This document shows, piece by piece, positions 33,944 to 42,143 of a DNA stretch of 48,404 bases; positions within the stretch are counted from its first letter, which is position 1, and each line of letters starts with the position of its first letter. The stretch is from an uncultured Lachnospiraceae bacterium (GTDB lineage: Bacteria; Bacillota; Clostridia; Lachnospirales; Lachnospiraceae). Made by a program: the position numbers and the translations under genes. The stretch spans positions 1 to 48,404 of the forward strand of contig CAJTXN010000018.1 of assembly GCA_910583605.1 (NCBI GenBank). The letters are read 5' to 3'. Under the pieces are notes generated by a model that was not told the origin of the DNA, did no database searches, and worked only from the letters and a program-made list of their open reading frames with translations.

Positions 33944-35245
33944 ATGAAAAAAAAATACATAAGCACGATAATTTTTTCCTTCATTATTATAATATTTGTT
34001 ATATTATATTCACAGGTAGGGAAAGCATCCGGAAATTTATCAGATTTAGAGAGCGAGAAAAACGCAAATGAACAGAGTCAGTCCATGTATGAGGAGCAGG
34101 CTTCCAATCTGCAGGAATCCAAAACGGCATTAGAAAATCTTGTGTCAGGTCTGAATTCCGAGCTGGCGGTTATTAATGAAAAATTGTCAGGCATCCGGAC
34201 CCGGATATCGGAAAAAGAGTCGGAGCTGTTACAGACGCAGCAGGAACTGAATGAGGCAAAAGAAAAGGAATCCGAACAGTACCGGGATATGAAAAAGCGA
34301 ATCCAGTATATGTTTGAAATGGGAGATACTTCCTATATAGAGATATTGTTATCCAAGGGAAGCATTGCAGATAATCTTAACCGGGCAGAGTTTGTTTCGG
34401 AACTGGTAAAATATGACAGGCGCATGCTGGAGGAATATAAGAATACGAAGCAGTCTATAACCGAAAAGGAGTCAAAATGTCTGTCAGATCAGGCAGAACT
34501 GGAAAAATTACAGAGTGAAGCACAGGAACAGCAGATGCTGATTTCGGCAAAAATCTCAGATACCAATGAGCGAATCAAAGCATATGCGGCGGACATTGCG
34601 GAAGCGGAACGAGCGGCACTGGAGTATGAGAAACAGGTGGAAAGAAATCAGCAGGCCATTGATGATGAGTCCAGACGGATTGAGGAGTCCAGTATCTTAG
34701 AGGCAGAAAGTATTGAACGGGCCAGAAAGGAACAGGAACGTAGAGAACGGGAGAGCAGAGAGCAGGCAAGCAGAGAACAGGCCAGCAGGGAACAGAACCA
34801 GACCAGAGAGACGGTTACCGATGAAAACGGAAATATAGTGACAGAAGAGACGACGGAGCCTTATGAGGAAACCACAAGCCCATACGAAAATAATTATGTT
34901 GCAGGTGAAAACGATCTGGATATGCTGGCAGCTTTGATAGAGTGTGAGGCTGGAGACCAGAGTTATTACGGAATGCTGTGCGTGGGTGCAGTGGTAATGA
35001 ACCGGATTAACAGCTCCAGATTTCCGAATACATTATATGAAGTAATTTATCAGCCGTATCAGTTTACGCCGGTGACGGTCAGCAATCGTTTTTCACTGGT
35101 ACTTGCCAGAGGAGCCAACGAAACCTGTTACAGTGCGGCAAGAGAAGTTTTGGAAGGCGGAAAGATTGTGGGAAGCTGGTTATTTTTCCGGATGAATGAT
35201 GGCTCCAGAGAGGGAGAAATCATTGGAGATCATGTTTTTTACTGA
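33944..35245 (+). CDS. Coiled-coil cell-wall hydrolase (SleB/Hydrolase_2 type)
   Basis: 433 residues. Signal peptide or anchor at about 5-28. A long coiled coil follows (about 35-270), resembling the regulatory domain of PcsB/CwlO-type hydrolases. Then comes a Glu/Arg/Ser-rich low-complexity stretch with repeated REQAS units, a Thr/Glu linker, and a C-terminal SleB-like domain (about 325-433) with LAALIECEAGDQSYYGMLCVGAVVMNRI; the glutamate in ECEAG is the likely catalytic acid. It would cleave peptidoglycan glycan strands. The start at 33944 is supported by AAAGGGA eight bases upstream; ATGs further up lack one. The coiled coil suggests control by an FtsEX-like membrane complex, but none is adjacent. 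Confidence 0.85.
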   Translation: MKKKYISTIIFSFIIIIFVILYSQVGKASGNLSDLESEKNANEQSQSMYEEQASNLQESKTALENLVSGLNSELAVINEKLSGIRTRISEKESELLQTQQELNEAKEKESEQYRDMKKRIQYMFEMGDTSYIEILLSKGSIADNLNRAEFVSELVKYDRRMLEEYKNTKQSITEKESKCLSDQAELEKLQSEAQEQQMLISAKISDTNERIKAYAADIAEAERAALEYEKQVERNQQAIDDESRRIEESSILEAESIERARKEQERRERESREQASREQASREQNQTRETVTDENGNIVTEETTEPYEETTSPYENNYVAGENDLDMLAALIECEAGDQSYYGMLCVGAVVMNRINSSRFPNTLYEVIYQPYQFTPVTVSNRFSLVLARGANETCYSAAREVLEGGKIVGSWLFFRMNDGSREGEIIGDHVFY

Positions 35246-35296
35246 TGATTCATCAGGAAAATATTTGAACAGAGCATTTCTTTGTTAAAAAAAAGG

Positions 35297-35325
35297 TTGA
35301 AATATGGGTGTATATACTGTATAAT
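35297..35325 (+). promoter_or_regulatory. Promoter of carAB
   Basis: TTGAAA at 35297-35302, a 17-base spacer and TATAAT at 35320-35325. The 55-base leader contains no PyrR-type attenuator hairpin or terminator. Confidence 0.85.
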
Positions 35326-35384
35326 CTTTACAATTTGAGAAAAATTAAGAATACACACATTCCATACAGAAAGGACGTTACAGA

Positions 35385-36464
35385 ATGAAAGCTTTTCTAA
35401 TACTTGAAGATGGTACTGTATTTGTGGGAACCTCTATTGGTTCACAGAGAGAAATCATCAGTGAAATCGTATTTAATACCTCTATGACAGGGTATTTAGA
35501 GGTACTTACCGATCCGTCTTATGCGGGACAGGCAGTGGTTATGACATATCCTTTAATTGGAAATTACGGAATCTGTCATGCAGATAAGGAATCTTTGAAA
35601 CCGTGGCCGGATGGATATATTGTAAGGGAATTATCCAGACTTCCGAGTAATTTCAGAAGTGAAGATACCATTCAGCATTTTCTGGAGGAAAATGACATAC
35701 CGGGTATTGCAGGAATTGATACCAGAGCCCTGACCAAGATTCTGAGGGAAAAGGGAACCATGAACGGTATGATCACCACAAATGAAAACTATGATTTGGA
35801 TAAAGTTCTTCCGGCATTAAAAGAATATAAGCCGGTAGGTGTGGTAAAAAAAGTAACCTGCACGGAAACCTCTGTTCTGAAAGGAGAAGGCTATAAGGTG
35901 GCGCTGATGGATTTTGGTGCAAAAAATAATATAGCAAAATCTCTGAATGAGCGTGGCTGTGATGTGACGATTTATCCGGCATTTACACCGGCAGAAGAAA
36001 TACTGGCATCGAAACCGGACGGAATTATGCTTTCAAACGGACCGGGAGATCCAAAGGAATGTGTATCAATTATAGAAGAGCTTAAAAAGTTATATGCATC
36101 GGATGTACCGATTTTTGCCATCTGTCTCGGCCACCAGCTTATGGCTTTGGCAACAGGGGCAGATACCCATAAGATGAAGTACGGGCATAGAGGCGGAAAT
36201 CATCCGGTTAAAGATTTAAAGAGCGGAAAGGTGTATATATCATCACAGAACCATGGTTATGTGGTTGACAGTGAGACCATTCAACCGGATATTGCAGAGG
36301 TTGGTTTTGTCAATGTCAATGATAAGACTGTGGAAGGACTGCGGTACAAGAATAAAGATATATTTACCGTACAGTTCCATCCGGAAGCCTGCCCGGGTCC
36401 TCAGGATTCCAGCTTACTGTTTAATGAATTTTTAGATATGATGGGAGGAAAAAAGAATGCCTAA
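35385..36464 (+). CDS. carA: Carbamoyl-phosphate synthase small subunit
   Basis: A 359-residue glutamine amidotransferase subunit that supplies ammonia to CarB for carbamoyl phosphate, precursor of arginine and pyrimidines. The N-terminal CarA domain spans about 1-130 (LEDGTVFVG, NTSMTGYLEVLTDPSY, GNYGI). The C-terminal class I GATase domain has nucleophile C247 in ICLGHQ and the H332/E334 pair in HPEA. AAAGGACG precedes the ATG. The last 8 bases overlap the start of carB, so the two are translationally coupled. Confidence 0.97.
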   Translation: MKAFLILEDGTVFVGTSIGSQREIISEIVFNTSMTGYLEVLTDPSYAGQAVVMTYPLIGNYGICHADKESLKPWPDGYIVRELSRLPSNFRSEDTIQHFLEENDIPGIAGIDTRALTKILREKGTMNGMITTNENYDLDKVLPALKEYKPVGVVKKVTCTETSVLKGEGYKVALMDFGAKNNIAKSLNERGCDVTIYPAFTPAEEILASKPDGIMLSNGPGDPKECVSIIEELKKLYASDVPIFAICLGHQLMALATGADTHKMKYGHRGGNHPVKDLKSGKVYISSQNHGYVVDSETIQPDIAEVGFVNVNDKTVEGLRYKNKDIFTVQFHPEACPGPQDSSLLFNEFLDMMGGKKNA

Positions 36465-39400
36465 GAATCCGAATATTAAAAAAGTATTAGTAATTGGTTC
36501 CGGTCCGATCGTTATCGGACAGGCGGCAGAGTTTGACTATGCCGGAACACAGGCATGTCGTTCCCTGAAGGAAGAAGGCATTGAGGTTGTTCTTGTAAAC
36601 TCCAATCCTGCCACCATCATGACAGATAAAGATATTGCGGATAAGGTTTATATAGAACCGTTGACCGTTAAAGTTCTGGAAAAGCTGATAGAGATTGAAA
36701 AACCGGACAGTGTGCTTCCGACACTGGGCGGACAGGCAGCATTGAATCTTGCCATGGAGCTGGATGAGACCGGTTTCTTACAGGCACATAATGTAAAATT
36801 AATTGGAACCACACCGGAGACCATCAAGAAAGCAGAGGACCGTCAGGAATTTAAGGATACCATGGAGAAAATCGGTGAGCCGTGTGCGCCGTCCAAGGTA
36901 GTGGAATCCGTGGAAGAAGGTATTGCATTTACCAACCGGATCGGATATCCGGTGGTGCTTCGTCCTGCTTATACATTGGGCGGAAGCGGCGGCGGAATTG
37001 CCCATAATTTGGACGAGCTGGTGGATATTCTGTCTAACGGTCTCCGTCTCAGCCGTGTGGGACAGGTTCTTGTGGAACGCTGCATTGCAGGTTGGAAAGA
37101 AATTGAATATGAAGTAATGCGGGACGGTGCAGGAAACTGCATCACTGTATGTAATATGGAAAATATTGACCCGGTGGGCGTGCATACCGGTGACAGTATT
37201 GTCGTGGCTCCTTCCCAGACTTTGGGAGATAAGGAATATCAGATGCTTCGTACCTCTGCGCTGAACATTATCAGTGAGCTGAATATTACGGGCGGATGTA
37301 ACGTTCAGTATGCCTTACATCCTACCAGCTTTGAGTATTGCGTGATTGAGGTTAACCCTCGTGTCAGCCGTTCTTCCGCACTGGCCTCTAAAGCAACGGG
37401 ATATCCGATTGCAAAGGTTGCTGCAAAGATTGCACTGGGCTATACATTGGATGAGATTAAAAATGCCATAACCGGAAAGACATATGCCAGTTTTGAACCG
37501 ACACTGGATTACTGTGTCGTTAAGATTCCAAGACTTCCGTTTGACAAGTTTATTACCGCCAAAAGAACCCTTACCACACAGATGAAGGCAACCGGAGAAG
37601 TTATGAGTATCTGCACAAACTTTGAAGGTGCATTGATGAAAGCTATCCGTTCGCTGGAACAGCATGTGGAAAGTTTACTGGATTACGATTTCTCGGATTT
37701 AAATGATGAAGAATTAACCGAACAGCTTGCCATTGTCGATGACCGGAGAATCTGGGTGATTGCGGAAGCATTGAGAAGAAAGTTTGATTATGAAAAGATT
37801 CATGATATCACGAGAATTGATATCTGGTTTATAGATAAGATTGCCATTATTGTGGAGATGGAAGAGGCTCTGAGAACGAAAGAACTGACACCGGAATTAT
37901 TGGCAGAGGCAAAGCGGATTGAATTTCCGGATAAACTGATTGCCGGATTATCAGGAAAAACAGAAGAAGAGATACATGCCATGAGAATGGAATATGGTAT
38001 CGTTGCGGCATTTAAAATGGTGGATACCTGTGCGGCAGAATTTGAGGCTACCACACCATATTATTATTCCTGCTTTGGAAGTATGAACGAAGTCATTGAG
38101 ACAAAGCCGGAAAAGAAAATTCTGGTACTGGGTTCCGGTCCGATTCGTATCGGTCAGGGTATCGAGTTTGACTTCTGTTCCGTTCACAGTACATGGGCAT
38201 TTAAAGAAGAAGGATACGAGACCATTATTGTAAATAATAATCCGGAAACCGTAAGTACGGACTTTGATATTGCGGATAAACTGTATTTTGAACCGTTGAC
38301 ACCGGAGGATGTAAGAAATATCGTAGATTTGGAAAAGCCGGACGGAGCCGTGGTTCAGTTTGGCGGACAGACTGCCATTAAGCTGACGGAAAGCCTTATG
38401 AAAATGGGTGTACCGATTCTGGGAACAAAAGCGGAAGATGTGGATGCAGCAGAAGACAGGGAATTGTTTGATGCCATTCTGGAGGAATGTGAGATACCAA
38501 GACCGTCAGGAAAGACCGTATTCACTTGTGAAGAAGCTGTTGCCGCAGCAAACGAGCTGGGATATCCGGTACTGGTGAGACCGTCTTATGTATTAGGCGG
38601 ACAGGGTATGCAGATTGCCACCGATGATAATGAAATCGTGGAATTTATGAATATTATCAATCGGATTGCTCAGGACCATCCGATTTTGGTGGATAAGTAC
38701 CTGATCGGTAAGGAAATCGAAGTAGATGCCGTATGTGACGGAACCGATATTCTGATTCCGGGTATTATGGAGCATATTGAGCGGGCCGGTGTGCATTCCG
38801 GTGACAGTATTTCCGTTTATCCGGCACAGTCTTTAACACAGAAGACCATAGATACTTTGGAAGAATATACCAGAAGACTGGCCCGTTCTCTTCATGTAAA
38901 GGGTATGATTAATATACAGTTTATCGTATGCGGAGAAGAAGTATATGTCATCGAGGTGAATCCGCGTTCCAGCCGTACCGTTCCATATATCAGCAAGGTT
39001 ACGGGAATTCCGATTGTGAAGCTGGCAACCAAGGCGATTGTCGGAAAAACCATCCGGGAACTGGGCTATGAACCGGGCTTACAGAAGAAAGCGGATTATA
39101 TTGCCATCAAGATGCCGGTATTCTCTTTTGAAAAGATTCGCGGTGCGGAAATCAGCCTTGGACCGGAAATGAAGTCTACAGGTGAATGTCTCGGTATCGC
39201 AAGGACATTTGATGAAGCGCTGTATAAAGCTTTCCTTGGAGCAGGTGTCAACCTTCCGAAGCATAAGAAGGTGATTATTACGGTGAATGATGCGGATAAA
39301 AAGGATGCCATTTCCATCGGGCAGCGTTTTGAGAAGCTGGGATACGAAGTGTATGCTACCAGAAGTACCGCTAAAGTATTACAGGCAAATGGCGTGAATG

Positions 39401-39657
39401 CCATTAAGGTTAATAAGCTGTCTCAGGAGTCACCGACAGTCATTGACTTATTGCTGGAGCATAAGATTGATATTGTTGTGGATACTCCGACACAGGGAAG
39501 GGATAAGACCAGAGACGGGTTCTTAATCCGCCGTATTTCCATTGAAACCGGTGTAAACTGCTTTACATCACTGGATACGGTAAATGCACTGCTGACCAGT
39601 CTGGAAAGCAATGCGGGAGATAATCTGACATTGATTGATATTGCTACGGTAAAGTAG
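36457..39657 (+). CDS. carB: Carbamoyl-phosphate synthase large subunit
   Basis: 1066 residues, normal length. Two homologous ATP-grasp halves: the carboxyphosphate half (about 1-400, beginning KKVLVIGSGPIVIGQAAEFDY) and the carbamoyl-phosphate half (about 550-935, beginning KKILVLGSGPIRIGQGIEFDF), joined by the oligomerisation domain. A C-terminal MGS-like regulatory domain (about 936-1066) includes QGRDKTRDGFLIRR near residue 1013. The MGS domain is where UMP, IMP or ornithine act in studied enzymes. GGAGG lies before the ATG inside carA. A 15-bp stem terminator follows. Confidence 0.97.
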   Translation: MPKNPNIKKVLVIGSGPIVIGQAAEFDYAGTQACRSLKEEGIEVVLVNSNPATIMTDKDIADKVYIEPLTVKVLEKLIEIEKPDSVLPTLGGQAALNLAMELDETGFLQAHNVKLIGTTPETIKKAEDRQEFKDTMEKIGEPCAPSKVVESVEEGIAFTNRIGYPVVLRPAYTLGGSGGGIAHNLDELVDILSNGLRLSRVGQVLVERCIAGWKEIEYEVMRDGAGNCITVCNMENIDPVGVHTGDSIVVAPSQTLGDKEYQMLRTSALNIISELNITGGCNVQYALHPTSFEYCVIEVNPRVSRSSALASKATGYPIAKVAAKIALGYTLDEIKNAITGKTYASFEPTLDYCVVKIPRLPFDKFITAKRTLTTQMKATGEVMSICTNFEGALMKAIRSLEQHVESLLDYDFSDLNDEELTEQLAIVDDRRIWVIAEALRRKFDYEKIHDITRIDIWFIDKIAIIVEMEEALRTKELTPELLAEAKRIEFPDKLIAGLSGKTEEEIHAMRMEYGIVAAFKMVDTCAAEFEATTPYYYSCFGSMNEVIETKPEKKILVLGSGPIRIGQGIEFDFCSVHSTWAFKEEGYETIIVNNNPETVSTDFDIADKLYFEPLTPEDVRNIVDLEKPDGAVVQFGGQTAIKLTESLMKMGVPILGTKAEDVDAAEDRELFDAILEECEIPRPSGKTVFTCEEAVAAANELGYPVLVRPSYVLGGQGMQIATDDNEIVEFMNIINRIAQDHPILVDKYLIGKEIEVDAVCDGTDILIPGIMEHIERAGVHSGDSISVYPAQSLTQKTIDTLEEYTRRLARSLHVKGMINIQFIVCGEEVYVIEVNPRSSRTVPYISKVTGIPIVKLATKAIVGKTIRELGYEPGLQKKADYIAIKMPVFSFEKIRGAEISLGPEMKSTGECLGIARTFDEALYKAFLGAGVNLPKHKKVIITVNDADKKDAISIGQRFEKLGYEVYATRSTAKVLQANGVNAIKVNKLSQESPTVIDLLLEHKIDIVVDTPTQGRDKTRDGFLIRRISIETGVNCFTSLDTVNALLTSLESNAGDNLTLIDIATVK

Positions 39658-39725
39658 AGATAGAATGTTTGAAATTTTGCAGATATAAAATGAGTGGAAT
39701 GAAATGGATTCCATGAAACAGGGAT

Positions 39726-39780
39726 AAAAAATACCTATATGCGGAACCTGATGAAAAGGAAAAGTATATGGGTATTTTTT
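39726..39780 (+). terminator. Intrinsic terminator of carAB
   Basis: 39726-39740 pairs with 39766-39780 over 15 bp with one G-U pair. The A run on the left and T run on the right make it work in both directions, though no gene points towards it from the right. Confidence 0.88.
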
Positions 39781-39824
39781 GAAAATATTGTTTGAATGAT
39801 AAACAGAAAAATTTGTTTATTTCA

Positions 39825-39852
39825 TTGACATTAAAAAAAATGGTAATATATG
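39825..39852 (+). promoter_or_regulatory. Promoter of the Amidase_6-like gene
   Basis: A perfect TTGACA at 39825-39830 and TATATG at 39847-39852 with a 16-base spacer. It would give a leader of about 160 bases that contains a terminator-like hairpin. Confidence 0.55.
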
Positions 39853-39937
39853 GATACTTAATTGGGATAATGATTTTACGAGTATAAATAAGTGGATAAT
39901 GGACAAAAGAAAACAGAAGAATTAATAGAAGTTTATG

Positions 39938-39976
39938 TGTCACAGGTATACATTTATTATACTTGTGGCATTTTTT
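39938..39976 (+). terminator. Terminator hairpin inside the leader of the Amidase_6-like gene (possible attenuator)
   Basis: TGTCACAGGTATA (39938-39950) pairs with 39958-39970 over 13 bp with two G-U pairs, has a 7-base loop and is followed at once by TTTTTT (39971-39976). No complete gene lies between the carAB terminator and this hairpin. It sits 42 bases before the start codon, so it would block most transcription from the promoter at 39825 unless relieved. Confidence 0.65.
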
Positions 39977-40018
39977 GGTTAAGAATAATTAAGATAAGCG
40001 ATTATGGAGGAAAAGAAC

Positions 40019-40663
40019 ATGAGAAAAAAGATTCAAAAAGTACTGGCGTTAGGAATGACATTAACGGCATTGATGAGTAATGTGGTGTATGGGTATAATG
40101 GTCAGGAGGCAGCAAATTATGCATTTACACATTATAAAAATACAGAATCAGGTGATTATTATTACTTTAATGGTGCCAATTGTACAAATTTTGTATCTCA
40201 ATGTGTAAATTTTGGTGGAATTCCAATGAAAGATACAGGCAATCCAAGCGGATTTTATCTAAAAGGTATAAAGGATGCTGTTTTGGATACGGATGATGAA
40301 ATCAATTATTATTGGTATATGAAAAAGGTTAGTACGCTTACAGGAAAAGTTTACTGGTATACAAGATCATGGGCATGTGTAAAAGAGTTTAGAGAATATC
40401 AGGGAATTAGAAATGGAAAAGTTGTACAGTATTCACAAACAGATGATAGTAAAAGAGCATTATGCTCTCAATTAAAAGTAGGTGATGTATTACAATGTGG
40501 AAACAAGCATTCTGTAATTATTACGGCTTTAAACGATAAAACTGAGAAAACAATTCGTTATTGTGGACAAACATATTCATCACATAAAACTTTAGATCAA
40601 TTTTTTAAATATGCAGAAGAAAATACTCCTGGTCAAAAATTATATAGAATTACATATAAATAA
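40019..40663 (+). CDS. Secreted amidase-domain protein (Amidase_6-like)
   Basis: 214 residues. Signal peptide (about 1-26), then a papain/NlpC-like amidase domain: EAANYAFTHY, GANCTNFVSQCVNFGGIP with predicted nucleophile C55, the WACVKEFREY segment and KHSVIIT with H164. The order matches the putative amidase domain (Amidase_6) of Firmicutes secreted proteins. The substrate could be peptidoglycan stem peptides, but this is not established. TGGAGG at 40005-40010 is eight bases before the ATG. The leader carries a terminator-like hairpin, which suggests conditional expression. Confidence 0.85.
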   Translation: MRKKIQKVLALGMTLTALMSNVVYGYNGQEAANYAFTHYKNTESGDYYYFNGANCTNFVSQCVNFGGIPMKDTGNPSGFYLKGIKDAVLDTDDEINYYWYMKKVSTLTGKVYWYTRSWACVKEFREYQGIRNGKVVQYSQTDDSKRALCSQLKVGDVLQCGNKHSVIITALNDKTEKTIRYCGQTYSSHKTLDQFFKYAEENTPGQKLYRITYK

Positions 40664-40692
40664 ACATTAGATATTATAAATATTGTTTTAAA

Positions 40693-40746
40693 TTAGGTTT
40701 AAGGTATTGAATAATTTTGTAAGATATTATTATACTTTAAACCTAA
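40693..40746 (+). promoter_or_regulatory. Long hairpin between the amidase gene and the next ORF
   Basis: 40693-40707 (TTAGGTTTAAGGTAT) pairs with 40732-40746 over 15 bp with one G-U pair; loop 24 bases. No T run follows and the next ribosome binding site starts within about 15 bases. It may protect or process the message or reduce read-through. Confidence 0.45.
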
Positions 40747-40771
40747 ATATTATTTGCATAGGAGAAGAATA

Positions 40772-41356
40772 TTGAAAAAGCTTTTTAAAAGAATTATTTT
40801 AGTTTTGGTAATTTTAAGTGTGATATCATTTTTGTATTATTATCAAATATATGCCCCCATTAAAATTGAGGGGGTGAAAGTAACTATAATGTCATTGAGC
40901 GAATCTGATCTTGATTCGATAAAGTATCATTACAACAATATTTATAATGGAGAATTTGAAGCAGAATATTCTACATTATTGCGTTTAAATGGAAAATTTC
41001 CGGAAGGAGATGAAAATGATTTTCGAATAATAAGTATTCGCTTAAAAATTAATAACAGAAGTATATTTTCTCAAAATGATATCCGGGGATATATTACAAC
41101 CGGAAGTGAAGATTCAAGAATGCTGAGTTGTACGGATAATATGACTACCGATTTTGTTCGGTCATTTAAAAACGGAGAGGCTTGTCCGGTTTTTATGGAT
41201 CTGTATACCGGCGGACTGACGGATGAGGAAATTGTGGAATATGTACTGCAGCAGGAAATCAAATTATACTACAATAATGCATTGGGAAGCAAAACAGAAA
41301 TTATCCCGTTAAAGGATATTCAGCCGGTAGAATCAGACATCAGAAAAAACGAATAA
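40772..41356 (+). CDS. Membrane-anchored protein of unknown function next to an ABC transporter
   Basis: 194 residues from the TTG at 40772, which has AGGAGAAG six bases upstream; a TTG 18 bases earlier overlaps that site and is less likely. One N-terminal membrane helix (about 7-24), then an extracellular domain of about 165 residues with mixed strands and helices. I recognise no family. It is 22 bases before the ABC ATPase gene and probably in the same operon. It could be an extracytoplasmic partner of the FtsX-type permease, by position only. Confidence 0.75.
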   Translation: MKKLFKRIILVLVILSVISFLYYYQIYAPIKIEGVKVTIMSLSESDLDSIKYHYNNIYNGEFEAEYSTLLRLNGKFPEGDENDFRIISIRLKINNRSIFSQNDIRGYITTGSEDSRMLSCTDNMTTDFVRSFKNGEACPVFMDLYTGGLTDEEIVEYVLQQEIKLYYNNALGSKTEIIPLKDIQPVESDIRKNE

Positions 41357-41378
41357 AAAATATAACAGGAGAGGAAAA

Positions 41379-42143
41379 TTGCAGAATGCCCGTTATTTCA
41401 CCGGCAGATTTATCTGCTTTTATCAGGGCAGTATCACTGGCAGAACTGTGACAGGCATGGGTATAACAATGAATCAAAACGTAATAGTTGCAAAAGACAT
41501 CAGTAAATCTTATCAAAACGGTCCGGATAAAATTTCCGTCATTCAGAATTTAAGTCTGGAAATTGCAGAGAAAGAGATTATAGCTGTCGTAGGCCCTTCC
41601 GGTTCGGGAAAGAGTACATTATTAAATATCCTAAGCGGCATTGATACAGTGGATTCCGGCAGTATATTTATGGAGGGGGAAGAGATTACCGCCATGAAAA
41701 AGACGCAATTGGCAGATTTGCGGCTAAGCAGGATGGGATTTGTTTTTCAGACCTTTAATCTGCTCCATTCGTTAAATGTGTTTGAGAATATTATATTGCC
41801 TTCGGTTGTTAAACATAAAAGCTATGACAGGGAGTATGTGGAGGAGTTGATTCAGGTTTTGAATATTGGTCACAGAACCCATTTTTATCCGGAGCAGTTA
41901 TCCATTGGGGAACAGCAGCGGGTTGCCATTGCCAGGGCATTGATCAACAAGCCGGGAATCATTTTTGCAGATGAGCCCACGGGAAGTCTGGATTTTGAGA
42001 ACAGTAAAGCGGTAATGGAATTATTGCGTGAGTGCAGTAAAAAGTTTTCTAATACATTGATTTATGTGACACACGACATGGAAGTTGCCAATATGGCAGA
42101 CAAAATACTGGAGATTAACAGAGGAAAATACCTATGGAAATAA
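41379..42143 (+). CDS. ABC transporter ATP-binding protein (MacB/LolD-type)
   Basis: ATPase partner of the following permease. Walker A GPSGSGKST, signature LSIGEQQRVAIARAL (LSIGE in place of LSGGQ, an accepted variant), Walker B IIFADEPTGSLD and the H-loop VTHD are all present. The ATPase domain starts at NQNVIVAKDISKSY. A strong AGGAGAGG precedes the TTG at 41379, which gives 254 residues with a 30-residue extra N-terminus. The ATG at 41469 fits the family start better but lacks a ribosome binding site, so the true start is uncertain. The stop overlaps the permease start by 10 bases. Related pairs export peptides or lipoproteins, or transmit mechanical force to cell-wall enzymes. Confidence 0.9.
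   Translation: MQNARYFTGRFICFYQGSITGRTVTGMGITMNQNVIVAKDISKSYQNGPDKISVIQNLSLEIAEKEIIAVVGPSGSGKSTLLNILSGIDTVDSGSIFMEGEEITAMKKTQLADLRLSRMGFVFQTFNLLHSLNVFENIILPSVVKHKSYDREYVEELIQVLNIGHRTHFYPEQLSIGEQQRVAIARALINKPGIIFADEPTGSLDFENSKAVMELLRECSKKFSNTLIYVTHDMEVANMADKILEINRGKYLWK

Noticed and set aside
35242..35256. Perfect 15-base palindrome CTGATGATTCATCAG over the stop codon of the SleB-type gene
   Set aside because: A loop of one base cannot form a terminator, and a chance palindrome of this size is plausible; no second copy near a promoter supports an operator.
36799..37665. Long minus-strand open frames opposite carB
   Set aside because: Antisense shadows of a highly conserved gene; no start signals and no recognisable protein.
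41386..41451. Short 21-codon ORF (ATG at 41386) inside the 5' part of the ABC ATPase frame as a leader peptide
   Set aside because: It competes with a better-spaced TTG start for the same ribosome binding site, and there is no attenuator structure after it.
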